Part shown: in pieces, positions 8,518 to 16,895 of the stretch
Layout of the letters: every line of letters begins with the position of its first letter
Position numbering within the stretch: position 1 is the stretch's first letter
DNA from: LGRD01 sp031382215
GTDB lineage: Bacteria > Pseudomonadota > Gammaproteobacteria > Burkholderiales > Burkholderiaceae_C
Length of the DNA stretch: 64,000 nucleotides
Reading direction: 5' to 3'
Assembly: GCA_031382215.1 (NCBI GenBank)
Contig: JANMYQ010000268.1
Location: 8,005-72,004, forward strand
Made by a program: the position numbers and the translations under genes
Notes under the pieces: generated by a model
The model's input: only the letters and a program-made list of their open reading frames with translations
Told to the model about the DNA's origin: nothing
Databases searched by the model: none

Positions 8518-9606
8518 TCAGCGGTACCCGGCCACGAACGCCCGATCCACCCGGTCCTTCCACCACCAGACCCAGCGCCCTTCGGCCGACCACGGCCCCC
8601 AGCTCGCGATGGCACGGCGCTCGCCGCAGGCCAGCAGGCTGAGCGCGCGGCGCTGCGGCCGGTGCGCCTGCAACTGGCCGGCAGCCACGAAGCGGCGCAG
8701 GTTGAACGCCAGCGGCGGCCCGGCGCGCACCGCGTAGACGCCGCTCTTGGGTGTCGGCCGTGACGCATCGGACGCCACGTCGCCGACGCCGAACACTTCC
8801 GGGTGCGACCTGCTTTGCAAGGTGCTGCCGGTGGCGACGAAACCGCTCTCGTCCAGCGCCAGCCCGCTGCCCTGCAGCCACGCGGGTGCCGCGGCGCCGA
8901 GCGCCAGCACCGGCGCGTCGCATTCGAGCCGCATGCCGCGGCCGAGCTGCACATGGTTGTGCGAAATCGCCGTGCAAGTGTCTTCCAGCACCGTCACGCC
9001 GAAGCGTTTCAGCGCCCGCAGCACCCGCGCCTGCACGCGCGCCGGGTGAGAGGGCAGCGGCGGTGGCCCGCCCGTCACCAGGCTCACGCGCGCCCGCTCG
9101 CCCAGGCGGTACTGCATCGCCAGCGCCAACTCCACCCCCGCCGCGCCGCCGCCGACCACGACCACGCTGAGGATCTGCTGCTGCGTCAGCGCGAACAGCT
9201 CGTCCCACTGCACGATGAAGTCCTCGATCGGACGCACGAACAGCGCATGCTCTTCGGCACCCGGGATCGTTTGGCGGTCGATCACCGGGCCGGTGTCCAG
9301 GCTGAGCGCGTCGTAGTGCAAGGCCTGGCCGTTGCTCAGCGTCACCGTGCGCGTCTTGGCGTCGAGCGCGATGGCGGCACTCTGGATGAACTTCACCTTG
9401 GCAGCCGCCGCCAGCGGCGCGAGCGGGATCACGCAGTCGCCTGCCGTGTAATGGCCGGCCACCAGCCCCGGCACCATGCCCGAGTAGACCTGCCGCGCGT
9501 ACGGCGACACCAGCGTGACCTGCGCACTCGGCAATGCCTCATGCGCCAGCGCCTTCAGCACGTGCACGTGGGCGTGGCCACCGCCGAGGAGGAGCAGGTG
9601 CCTCAA
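8518..9606 (-). CDS. FAD-dependent pyridine nucleotide oxidoreductase (NDH-2/SelD-N-like)
   Basis: A 362-residue flavoprotein. The N-terminus LLLLGGGHAHVHVLKALA is the FAD-binding loop seen in type II NADH dehydrogenase-like proteins and in the oxidoreductase half of SelD fusions. A second nucleotide-binding motif VVVVGGGAAGVELAL sits mid-protein, and a GVGDVASDAS segment provides the C-terminal FAD contact. Start is TTG 9606, chosen because it places the glycine motif at the extreme N-terminus and overlaps the upstream stop by four bases (TTGA). It is the last gene of the long minus-strand run that begins with bufA at 16664. Electron acceptor unknown; a quinone is the likely partner by family. 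Confidence 0.8.
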   Translation of the reverse strand: MRHLLLLGGGHAHVHVLKALAHEALPSAQVTLVSPYARQVYSGMVPGLVAGHYTAGDCVIPLAPLAAAAKVKFIQSAAIALDAKTRTVTLSNGQALHYDALSLDTGPVIDRQTIPGAEEHALFVRPIEDFIVQWDELFALTQQQILSVVVVGGGAAGVELALAMQYRLGERARVSLVTGGPPPLPSHPARVQARVLRALKRFGVTVLEDTCTAISHNHVQLGRGMRLECDAPVLALGAAAPAWLQGSGLALDESGFVATGSTLQSRSHPEVFGVGDVASDASRPTPKSGVYAVRAGPPLAFNLRRFVAAGQLQAHRPQRRALSLLACGERRAIASWGPWSAEGRWVWWWKDRVDRAFVAGYR

Positions 9607-10385
9607 GGCTGAAGCACCAGGTCGGCCACGAAGGCCAGGCTGCGGCCGCCGGTGTTGTCGGCATCGGCGCCAATCGCCACCCCCAGCAGCGGCGGCACGG
9701 TCGCGCTTTCGGCGCCGAACAGGCGCACGAAGTCGGCTGCGATGTCGCGCTGCTCCTGCCGCCACGAACCCGCCGAGGCCGGGCCGCTTTGAAGCACCAG
9801 GTAGCGCATGCGGCCGGTGTAGGCGTTGGGCAGCACGGTGTCCACCGGCAGCGCGTGGTCCCACACGTAGCACACGGTGGCGCCTGGCAGGTGGTCTGAC
9901 GCAGCTGCGCGCGCCATGCGCAGCAACTGGCGCTCACCGAAAGGAATGTTCACCAGCGGCAGGTCGAAAAACACGCAGACCTTGGCGGCCGAATCGTCGC
10001 CCGACTTGCGGCGCAAATCAGCCTGCGCCAGCGGACGATCGACGCGCCATGACCAGCTCAAGCGCGCCGCCGCGGGCACCGGCACCGCGTTCAGCGCATG
10101 CACCAGGTTGCCGTATGACCGGTCAGCCTCGATGCGCAGCACGCGCCGGCCGCCCAGGTCGACGAGCGAGAACTGCGTCAGCGGCATCGGCTGCTTCGGC
10201 ACGCCCATCACCTGCCACGGGCTCGGCGGCATGGCGCCTGCGGCCGACAGCGGCGCCAGCAGCGAGGCCGCCTGGGCCGGCGTCGAACTCAGGGTGGCTG
10301 CGACGAGTGCAACGAAGAAGGGGCCGGTCAGGGGTCGGATCAAGGGACGAAGCGCGCTCAGCGCCCGATCACGTTCAACGTCCAA
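9603..10385 (-). CDS. DUF3047 family exported protein
   Basis: A 260-residue protein with a probable signal peptide (hydrophobic GPFFVALVAATLSSTPAQA ending about residue 40). The mature part carries the DUF3047 pattern: LSWSWRVDRPLAQADLRRKSGDDSAAKVCVFF, followed by VCYVWDHALPV and a C-terminal DADNTGGRSLAFVADL. Function of the family is unknown; it is a periplasmic beta-rich domain by appearance. ATG 10385 overlaps the end of the shifted DUF547 frame by 28 bases; a later start at TTG is also possible. The stop overlaps the next gene's start by four bases. Confidence 0.78.
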   Translation of the reverse strand: MDVERDRALSALRPLIRPLTGPFFVALVAATLSSTPAQAASLLAPLSAAGAMPPSPWQVMGVPKQPMPLTQFSLVDLGGRRVLRIEADRSYGNLVHALNAVPVPAAARLSWSWRVDRPLAQADLRRKSGDDSAAKVCVFFDLPLVNIPFGERQLLRMARAAASDHLPGATVCYVWDHALPVDTVLPNAYTGRMRYLVLQSGPASAGSWRQEQRDIAADFVRLFGAESATVPPLLGVAIGADADNTGGRSLAFVADLVLQP

Positions 10386-11169
10386 TCGTAGTCGAGGAAG
10401 TTGACCACCAGCCCGCCCGCCTTGAGCCGTGCTTGATCACCGGCGTCGTCGGTCAACTGGGCGGCGTAGCGGGCGAACACGTCGTCGAGCTTGCTCAAGC
10501 CCTTGTGCCTTTCTCGAAATCTTCCCGAAACCACTTGAAGATGGAGTTCACTTCGAGCTTGCCGTCCTTGAAGCGGTTGCGGGTGCGGTCGGCCATGAAG
10601 CGTTGCATGCCGTCGTCGAGTTGCGCGTCGAGCTTCTGGGCCGTGAAGGCTTCGTTGCGCAGGGCCGGGCAGCCGATCGACGCGCAATTGACGGCGGCGT
10701 GCACGCGCGGGTCGGCGTAGTTCGGGCGCAGTTGTTCGTGCTCGATCCAGTCGAGGTAACGCTCGTCGCCGAGCAGCTTGAAGAACTTCTTCTTCCAGGG
10801 CGACTGCACGAACGAGCCGAGGTCCTTGATCGACTTGAGGTCGGGGTATTTGGTGAGGATCAGCTCGACGGTGAAGGCGTTGTAGGCGTTGATCAGGAAC
10901 GCCATGCGCTGCGGCTGCGACCAGGCGTCGAACTCGGCTCGCGGCACAGCCGAGTAGGCGTCAAGCACCTTCTTCAGTTCGGCGCGGTCCTTTGCGAAGC
11001 CGGCGTAGTCGACGCGGGTCTGCTTGTTGTCCGGCAGCCAGCGCACGTGCTTCTTCAGCAGCGCGTCCCACGGGGCCTGGCCGGCATCGGCCTGCGCGAA
11101 TGCGCCCGTCGGAACGAGGAGCGCGAGCAGCACGAACATGAGCGCGACGAGCGCAAACAAGGTCTTCAT
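10358..11169 (-). pseudogene. DUF547 exported protein, interrupted by an apparent one-base frameshift
   Basis: The gene starts at ATG 11169 with a clear signal peptide (residues 1-24, ending GAFAQA). The DUF547 core follows: WDALLKKHVRW, AFLINAYNAFTVELIL and the motif NCASIGCPALR. The reading frame runs to a stop at 10495 (224 residues, ending FREDFEKG). The missing C-terminal continuation, GLSKLDDVFARYAAQL through VNFLDYDWTLN, is encoded in the next frame down to 10358. Adding one base near 10501-10506 joins the halves, so a single-base deletion (real or a sequencing error) is likely. DUF547 is related to transglutaminase-like folds but of unknown function. It sits between the oxidoreductase fusion and DUF3047 in the bufferin-linked run. 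Confidence 0.8.
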
Positions 11170-11180
11170 GCAGTCTGTCC

Positions 11181-13343
11181 TCAGGATCGGCGCCAGGCGT
11201 GAAAGCGGCCCACCCATTCGAGCAAGCGCTTGGGCTGGTGGTTGCGTTTCCATTCGCCAGCGGCGTATTTGTTGGCCTCGGCCATGGTCGGGTAGGTGTG
11301 GATGGTGCCGAGGATCTTGTTCAGGCCCAGGCCGTGGCGCATCGCGAGCACGTACTCGGCGAGCAGGTCACCGGCGTGTGCGCCGACGATGGTGACGCCG
11401 AGAATCGTATCCTTGCCCGGCACCGTCAGCGCCTTCACGAAGCCGTGTGCGGCGCTGTCGGCGATCGCGCGGTCGAGGTCGTCGATGCCGTACTTCGTGA
11501 CCTCGTACGCCACGCCCTTCTCTTTCGCCTCTTGTTCGTTCAGGCCGACGCGCGCGACCTCGGGGTCGATGAAGGTGGCCCAAGGAATCACCGAATAATC
11601 GGCCTTGAACTTCTTGAACGTGCCGAACAGCCCGTTGACCGCGGCGTACCAGGCCTGGTGCGCGGCCACGTGGGTGAACTGGTAGGGGCCGGCCACGTCA
11701 CCGGCGGCGAGGATGTTGGGGTAGATCGTTTCGAGGTACTCGTTGGTTTCGACGGTGCGGCCCACCGGAATCCCCAACGCCTCCAGCCCGTAGCCTTTCA
11801 GCCGCGCGACACGGCCGACGGCGCACAGCAATTGGTCGAACTCGACGCGCAGTTCGACCCCGGCGTTGTCGAGCACGATGAACTTGCGCTCGCCGTCGGC
11901 GCCGTTCTCCTTGATGCAGCGCAGCGCCTTGTGGCCGGTGAGCACACGCACGCCGTCGGCTTCAAGCGCACGTTGCGCCAGCGCCGAGACCTCTTCGTCT
12001 TCTCGCACCATCACGCGCGGCAGCATCTCCACCTGCGTCACCAACGAACCGAGGCGCGCAAAACTCTGCGCCAACTCGCAGCCGATCGGCCCGCCGCCGA
12101 GCACCACCAGGCGCTTCGGCAGTTCGCGCAGGCCCCACAGCGTGTCGCTGGTGACGTAGCCGACGTCGTCCAGGCCCGGCAGCGGCGGCACGAAGGGCAT
12201 CGCGCCGGTGGCGATGACGATGCTGCGGGTGGTCAGCGTCTGCGTTCGGCCACCGCCAAGGTCGATCTCCACAGTCCACGGGTTGACGATCTTTGCGTAG
12301 CCCTGCACGACGTCGACACCCAGGCCGGTGTAGCGCTCCACCGAGTCGTGCGGCTCGATCTCGCGCACCACGCGGGCGATGCGGTCCATCACGTCGGCAA
12401 AGCTGAACGTGGCCTCGGCCTTGGCGATGCCGTAGTCGGCCGAGTGCTTCATCTGGCGAACCAGCGTGGCACTCTTGATCAATGCCTTGCTCGGCACGCA
12501 GCCGTAGTTCAGGCAGTCGCCGCCCATCTTGTGAGTTTCGATCAAGGTGACCTTGGCCTTCACCACCGCAGCGATGTAGCTGGTGACGAGCCCGGCCGCG
12601 CCGGCGCCGATGACGACCATGTTGCGGTCGAAGGTCTTGGGCTTGACGTGCGCCCACTTCGCGTAGACCTTGCGCGCCTGGATGATGTCGACGATCTTCT
12701 TCGCGATCAGCGGGAACAGCCCCAGCAGCACGAACGAGCCAACGAGGGCGGGCGACAGGATGCCGCTCAGCGAGTCGATCTTCGCCAATTGCGTGCCCGC
12801 ATTCACGTACACCACCGTGCCGGCGAACATGCCGAGCTGGCTGGCCAGGTAGAACACACCGGCCTTCATGCGCGTCAGGCCCATCACCAGGTTGATGACG
12901 AAGAACGGGATCAGCGGCACCAGGCGCAAGGTGAACAGATAGAAGGCGCCGTCTTTCGCGATGCCCTTGTCGACGTCGGCCAGGCGTGATGCGAAGCGCG
13001 CCTGCACGCTGTCGCGCAGCACGTAGCGTGAGGCCAGGAAGGCCAGCGTGGCGCCGATGCTGGACGCAAACGACACGATCACCGTACCGGCGACCAGGCC
13101 GAAGATCGCGCCACCGGCCAGGGTCATGATCACTGCGCCGGGCAGCGACAGGGCAGTGACGGCCACGTAGACCGCGAAAAAGGCGCCGATCAGCAGCAGC
13201 GGCTTCTCGGCGTACAGCGCCGCGAAATCGGCCTGGCGCTGCTTGACGTAGTCGAGGCTCAGGAAGCGCCCGAGGTCGAAGTAGAAATACGCCCCGACCA
13301 GCACGATCAGCGCGCCGATCAGCAGCAGTTTCTGGCGGGACAT
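11181..13343 (-). CDS. TVP38/DedA-like membrane domain fused to pyridine nucleotide-disulfide oxidoreductase
   Basis: A 720-residue two-part protein. Residues about 1-230 form a VTT/TVP38-type membrane domain with several helices (LLLIGALIVLVGAYFYF; LSLPGAVIMTLAGGAIFG; LRLVPLIPFFVINLVMG). From about residue 240 a mercuric-reductase/lipoamide-dehydrogenase-like enzyme begins: MVVIGAGAAGLVTSYIA, the redox disulfide GGDCLNYGCVPSK, VVLGGGPIGCELAQ, and the C-terminal HTYPTMAEANKYA with the His-Glu pair of active disulfide reductases. No N-terminal metal-binding domain or C-terminal vicinal cysteines for mercury are seen. Start ATG 13343 is preferred over a longer frame. A membrane-tethered thiol-disulfide or quinone reductase is likely; substrate unknown. 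Confidence 0.88.
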   Translation of the reverse strand: MSRQKLLLIGALIVLVGAYFYFDLGRFLSLDYVKQRQADFAALYAEKPLLLIGAFFAVYVAVTALSLPGAVIMTLAGGAIFGLVAGTVIVSFASSIGATLAFLASRYVLRDSVQARFASRLADVDKGIAKDGAFYLFTLRLVPLIPFFVINLVMGLTRMKAGVFYLASQLGMFAGTVVYVNAGTQLAKIDSLSGILSPALVGSFVLLGLFPLIAKKIVDIIQARKVYAKWAHVKPKTFDRNMVVIGAGAAGLVTSYIAAVVKAKVTLIETHKMGGDCLNYGCVPSKALIKSATLVRQMKHSADYGIAKAEATFSFADVMDRIARVVREIEPHDSVERYTGLGVDVVQGYAKIVNPWTVEIDLGGGRTQTLTTRSIVIATGAMPFVPPLPGLDDVGYVTSDTLWGLRELPKRLVVLGGGPIGCELAQSFARLGSLVTQVEMLPRVMVREDEEVSALAQRALEADGVRVLTGHKALRCIKENGADGERKFIVLDNAGVELRVEFDQLLCAVGRVARLKGYGLEALGIPVGRTVETNEYLETIYPNILAAGDVAGPYQFTHVAAHQAWYAAVNGLFGTFKKFKADYSVIPWATFIDPEVARVGLNEQEAKEKGVAYEVTKYGIDDLDRAIADSAAHGFVKALTVPGKDTILGVTIVGAHAGDLLAEYVLAMRHGLGLNKILGTIHTYPTMAEANKYAAGEWKRNHQPKRLLEWVGRFHAWRRS

Positions 13344-13403
13344 CTGGGCTCCTCGTGTTGTTGTGTGCGGCCGCGCCATTGGGTCGGCCGCGCTGCCGAG
13401 TTC

Positions 13404-14012
13404 TTACCGGGAGAGCACTTGCCAGCCGGCCCACAGCCGGGTGGCGATGGTCAGCCCGCACAGCGCGGCAAAGCCCAGCGCCAGCAGCGGGAAGTATGCG
13501 GGCCACAGGCACATGGCGGCAAAACACACGATCGTCTCGGTCGCCTCGGTCAACCCGCCCAGGTAGTAGATGCCTTTGGTGGGGTAGGCCTCGCTCTTCA
13601 ACCCGCGCTGGGCGGCCAGCACCGAAAAGGCGAGGAAGCTGCTGCCGGTGCCGACGAAAGCTGCCAGCAGCACAGCGGCCGGCAGAGCGTTCGCTGCGGG
13701 GTCGGCCAGGGCGAACGCGAGCGGGATGGCGGCGTAGAACAGGAAGTCCAGCGTGATGTCGAGGAACGCGCCGCGGTCGGTGGGCTCGGTGATGCGCGCC
13801 AGCGTGCCGTCGACGCCGTCGCACAGGCGGCTCAAGAGCAGCAAGATCAACCCGACAATGAAATGTTGCGTGGCGATTGCACCCGCGGCAGCGATGCCGA
13901 TGCCGAAGCCGAGCAAGGTGACGTGGTCAGCCCGGATGCCGAAACCCGCCAACCCGCGTGCGGTGCGCGTGAGCGGGGGGCGGAGCAGGGCTATGGCCAG
14001 GCGGTCGAGCAT
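13404..14012 (-). CDS. CDP-alcohol phosphatidyltransferase family protein
   Basis: A 202-residue integral membrane enzyme with several hydrophobic helices. It carries the CDP-alcohol phosphotransferase signature: LCDGVDGTLAR followed by a glycine and two more aspartates in GAFLDITLD. Family members transfer an alcohol to or from CDP-diacylglycerol or related CDP-alcohols in phospholipid synthesis; the acceptor here cannot be read. Start ATG 14012 gives a short amphipathic N-terminus before the first helix. It lies 10 bases after the DoxX gene, so it appears to be an extension of the bufferin operon. Confidence 0.85.
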   Translation of the reverse strand: MLDRLAIALLRPPLTRTARGLAGFGIRADHVTLLGFGIGIAAAGAIATQHFIVGLILLLLSRLCDGVDGTLARITEPTDRGAFLDITLDFLFYAAIPLAFALADPAANALPAAVLLAAFVGTGSSFLAFSVLAAQRGLKSEAYPTKGIYYLGGLTEATETIVCFAAMCLWPAYFPLLALGFAALCGLTIATRLWAGWQVLSR

Positions 14013-14022
14013 TTCTTCCTTG

Positions 14023-14550
14023 TCAGGACGACACCGGCCCACGCAGGGGCCGCGCCGCGGCGCTGGCGTTCGATCCCAGCACCCAGGCCCGCAGGCGCGG
14101 CGCCAACATCGCATCCAGGGACCAACGCCCCGGACCCCACAGCACCAGCGCGGCGAGCAGGCTGCCCCAGAACACATGGCCCTGCAGGGCAGGCTCGGGC
14201 AGGTCGGCCACGCTCATCACGGCCACGATGTTGACGACGAACAGGCCGGCGGCGGCAAAGCGCCCGCCCAGTCCGAGCAGCAGCAGCGCTGGCAGCACCA
14301 GCTCGGCGGCGGTGCCCAGGAACGCAGCGCTGGCGGGGCTCAGCAAGGGCACCTGGTACTCGTCGGTGAACAGCGCGACGGTGGTCTCCCAGTCGCGCAG
14401 CTTGGTGAGTCCGGAGCGGAAGAACACGCCGGCCACGTACCAGCGCGCCAGCAATTGGGCGGCCGGTTGCAGCCATTCGACGGCGCGGATGCTGCGTTCG
14501 CCCAGGCCCCACAGGCGCGCCGGAAAAGAGGTTTGTGTGGCTATCGTCAT
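14023..14550 (-). CDS. DoxX family membrane protein (BufD-like)
   Basis: A 175-residue protein with four predicted membrane helices (LLARWYVAGVFFRSGLTKL; AAELVLPALLLLGLGGRFAAAGLFVVNIVAVM; GSLLAALVLWGPG). The FFRSGLTKLRDW segment is the conserved DoxX motif. ATG 14550 overlaps the bufC stop by four bases. In known bufferin operons the fourth gene encodes a DoxX protein, proposed to help membrane redox steps during copper homeostasis; the assignment here follows gene order and family. Function otherwise unproven. Confidence 0.85.
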   Translation of the reverse strand: MTIATQTSFPARLWGLGERSIRAVEWLQPAAQLLARWYVAGVFFRSGLTKLRDWETTVALFTDEYQVPLLSPASAAFLGTAAELVLPALLLLGLGGRFAAAGLFVVNIVAVMSVADLPEPALQGHVFWGSLLAALVLWGPGRWSLDAMLAPRLRAWVLGSNASAAARPLRGPVSS

Positions 14551-15410
14551 GGCGCGGCTCGTTGAGGTTGTTCGGTGCATATCAGTCGGCCTGATTGGTC
14601 GAAGAGATGCAACACTTCTTTCACTGCGCCTTCACGCAAGGCCCAGGCCAACCAGGCGGCGAAGTCGAATCCCTCGCCGGCCCGCTCAAGGGCGGTGGCG
14701 AGCGGCGCGCCGTCCAGCAGCATTTGTGTCCAGGTCAGGGTCGGCGCGTCCACCGCATGCACTCGCGCGCGCCAACCGGCGCGTTGCACCAGCACCGGTT
14801 CACTGCGCCGGGCCTGCAGTGCGGCACGCACTTCGGCAAAGGCTGCGGGCTCCGATGTGGCGTCGGCGTCGGCGTCGGCTTCATGCGCGCGATGCGCGCG
14901 GTGGATCGTGGCCAGCGGCCAGGCCGAGGCCAACGCGGCCGTGCCCGGCATCAACGCGATGCTCAACTGCGCAGGGTCGACCGTCTCCAGCAGGCTGAAC
15001 GAAGCCGCATCGAACTCGCCGTCAGCGGCGCGCTCGCAGCGGTGCACGGCCAGGTCGAGCCGCGCGCAGTCGCCCAGGTACGGCCATTCGGCAAACGCCG
15101 CGTGGGCCTGCAGCCAGTCGGGAAAGTCGCCGCCCCACTCGCCCACGTCGCCACGCTCGGGCGGGCGGGCGCGCCAGTACTCGCGTGACAGGTGCTTGAA
15201 GTCAGCGGCGCCGAGCATCGCCTGCACGGTGGTGAACACGGCCGCCAGCGCACGTTCGGCCAATGCGCCGGCGTTGGCGCGGTAGGCCGCCAGGCCCCGC
15301 GCGGCGCGGTCGCCGGTCTGCCGCAGTTCGGGCGGCGGCGCAGCGTCCGCAGGCTGCCACAGCGCGGCCAGCAGGGCCTGCTGGCGCTGCGCCTCGGTGG
15401 CGGCGCTCAC
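14547..15410 (-). CDS. bufC: DUF2063 partner of the MNIO enzyme (BufC-like)
   Basis: A 287-residue DUF2063 family protein. The N-terminal helical part (RQQALLAALWQP, RGLAAYRANAGALAERALAAVFTTVQAMLG, FPDWLQ) matches the family, which is the recruitment partner of multinuclear non-heme iron oxygenases in bufferin and methanobactin clusters. It presumably binds the precursor BufA and delivers it to BufB. A short low-complexity Ala-Asp repeat encoded by three copies of a six-base unit lies near 14861-14878. Start ATG 15410 overlaps the bufB stop, and its own stop overlaps the doxX start: strong translational coupling across the cluster. Confidence 0.88.
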   Translation of the reverse strand: MSAATEAQRQQALLAALWQPADAAPPPELRQTGDRAARGLAAYRANAGALAERALAAVFTTVQAMLGAADFKHLSREYWRARPPERGDVGEWGGDFPDWLQAHAAFAEWPYLGDCARLDLAVHRCERAADGEFDAASFSLLETVDPAQLSIALMPGTAALASAWPLATIHRAHRAHEADADADATSEPAAFAEVRAALQARRSEPVLVQRAGWRARVHAVDAPTLTWTQMLLDGAPLATALERAGEGFDFAAWLAWALREGAVKEVLHLFDQSGRLICTEQPQRAAP

Positions 15411-16378
15411 GCGGCGCCGCCTTGCTGCACCTGCTCAAGCAGACGCGCAGCGTGCTGCGCTTCGCCCAGCAGCACGTCGAGCGCCGGCAGGTCGGTGTCC
15501 CACTCCACCAGGGTGGGCAGCGGGCCGAATCGGCACAGCGCATGTTCGTAGACCTGCCACACCTCGGGCCGCACGCGGCTGCCGTGGTCGTCGATGACCA
15601 GGCCGAGGCTCTCGGCACTTTCGCAGTAGCCGGCCAGGTGCACTTCGCCGACGCTGCCGGGCGCCAGCGCGTCGATGAAGTCGCAGCAGACTTGCAGCGG
15701 GCTGCGGTCGCGGCTGGCAGCATCGGTGCCGGCCTGGTCGGCCAACGAATTCAGCGCGTTCACCATCAGGTTGTTCACGTCGAGCAGCATGCCGCAGCCG
15801 GCGCGCCGGCACAGGTCGGCGAAGAAGCGCGGCTCGTCCATCACTTCGTCGCCGACGGTGCGAAACGACAGATAGGCCGACAGGTTTTCCACCAGCATCG
15901 GGCGGCGCAGGCGCTCCTGCACCTGGGTTACGTTGCGCACCATGATGTCGAGCGCAGCGGGGTTGAAGGCAATCGGCAGCAGGTCGTTGCCATGCACCAC
16001 CGGCCGGCCCGGCGCGAGCGGTGCGCGCGCAAAGCAGGCGTGGTCAGACACACGCACTGGCTCGATGCGCCGCACCAGGCGCTCCAGCCGATCCAGATGC
16101 CAGGGGTCGATGCCAGCGGCCGAGCCCAGGCCCAGGCCCACGCCGTGCAGGCTGACGGCATGAGACTCGCGCGCCTGGTGCAGCACGCCGAGCGCCGCGC
16201 CGCCGTCGGCAAAGAAGTTCTCGGAATGGACTTCGATGAAGCCCAGCGGCGGAGGATCCTGCAGCACCTGCGCGTAGTGCGGCTGGCGCAGGCCAATGCC
16301 TACGCCGGCCACACTGGCCACACTGGCCACGCCCTGCATCGCGCCAGGCGGGGCCGCCACAGATCCTCCGGCGTGCAC
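15407..16378 (-). CDS. bufB: MNIO-family (DUF692) bufferin-modifying enzyme
   Basis: A protein of up to 323 residues of the DUF692/MNIO family: TIM-barrel enzymes with two or three iron ions that oxidise cysteines of a peptide to thiooxazole or related groups. Visible metal-ligand regions are EVHSENFF, LHGVGLGLG, SDHACF, LVENLSAYLSF, LLDVNNLMVNA, EVHLAGY and VEWDTDLP. The precursor gene bufA is immediately upstream and the DUF2063 partner downstream. The start is uncertain: GTG 16378, a later GTG after a GGAGGA run, or ATG 16339 just before VGIGLRQPHY are all possible. A nine-base repeat (ggccacact) lies in this N-terminal part. Confidence 0.92.
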   Translation of the reverse strand: MHAGGSVAAPPGAMQGVASVASVAGVGIGLRQPHYAQVLQDPPPLGFIEVHSENFFADGGAALGVLHQARESHAVSLHGVGLGLGSAAGIDPWHLDRLERLVRRIEPVRVSDHACFARAPLAPGRPVVHGNDLLPIAFNPAALDIMVRNVTQVQERLRRPMLVENLSAYLSFRTVGDEVMDEPRFFADLCRRAGCGMLLDVNNLMVNALNSLADQAGTDAASRDRSPLQVCCDFIDALAPGSVGEVHLAGYCESAESLGLVIDDHGSRVRPEVWQVYEHALCRFGPLPTLVEWDTDLPALDVLLGEAQHAARLLEQVQQGGAA

Positions 16379-16388
16379 CTTCAGTGCA

Positions 16389-16664
16389 TCAGGACTTCTT
16401 CGGCGCCATCTTGGCTTCTTCGGCCGACTTGCCTCCCATCTGCTTGCAGGTGCCGGCGGCCACGTACTTCCACTCGTCCGCGCCCATGTCGGCCTTGGAC
16501 TGGCCGGCGCACGAGTGCGTGCCCGACAGGTTGGCGCAGTCGTTCTGGCCGGCCTTGGCGATGCCGTAGCACTTTTCCTTCTTGTCCTGCGCGGCGGCTT
16601 GCGAGACCAGGCCCAAGGCCAGAACGGAGGCCAGGGCGGAGGAAAGGATGAGGCGTTGGTTCAT
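16389..16664 (-). CDS. bufA: bufferin precursor peptide (BufA1/DUF2282-like)
   Basis: A 91-residue precursor with a Sec signal peptide (MNQRLILSSALASVLALGLVS ending QAAAQ, split here after 21 positions by the reporting limit) and a mature region with four cysteines in the order KCYG, DCAN, SCAG, TCKQ. This spacing matches BufA1 bufferins, exported peptides whose core cysteines are oxidised by the MNIO enzyme so that they chelate copper in the periplasm. Start ATG 16664 has an AGGAG ribosome site seven bases upstream. It is the first gene of the minus-strand operon. Promoter not recognised; related operons are controlled by ECF sigma factors under copper stress. Confidence 0.9.
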   Translation of the reverse strand: MNQRLILSSALASVLALGLVSQAAAQDKKEKCYGIAKAGQNDCANLSGTHSCAGQSKADMGADEWKYVAAGTCKQMGGKSAEEAKMAPKKS

Positions 16665-16893
16665 GTGAGAGCTCCTGTGATCGTGGATTGAAACGGTGGG
16701 GGACATTGTCGACCGGCCGACGCCGAAAGACGACGCACCTCAGTCGCCTGCGCCGCGGCGTTCCTTACACCGCTGCAGCCGGCCCGAAGCACCGGGCCGG
16801 CGCGATTCTGCCCAACCCGGCCCAGCCCGCGCGCGTGACAGCCTTGGCCGCCTCGGGGTCATTGCGCGGCCGGGCCGTGACCGCCTCCGGGTC
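16665..16893. other. intergenic region upstream of bufA
   Basis: No credible gene is seen. It should hold the bufA promoter on the minus strand, but neither a sigma-70 nor a recognisable ECF pair of boxes stands out. Its far end (from 16856) contains the decayed copy of the hydantoinase 3' end listed separately. Confidence 0.5.
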
Positions 16894-16895
16894 TC
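16856..16895 (-). repeat. decayed copy of the hydantoinase gene 3' end
   Basis: These 40 bases resemble 17352-17396, the last codons and stop of the hydantoinase gene: the first 30 aligned positions share 26. Read on the minus strand the copy encodes PGGGHGPAAQ-stop against PGGGGYGPAGQ-stop in the intact gene. The stop codon of the small membrane-protein gene lies at its edge. The two copies therefore bracket that gene. Confidence 0.55.
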
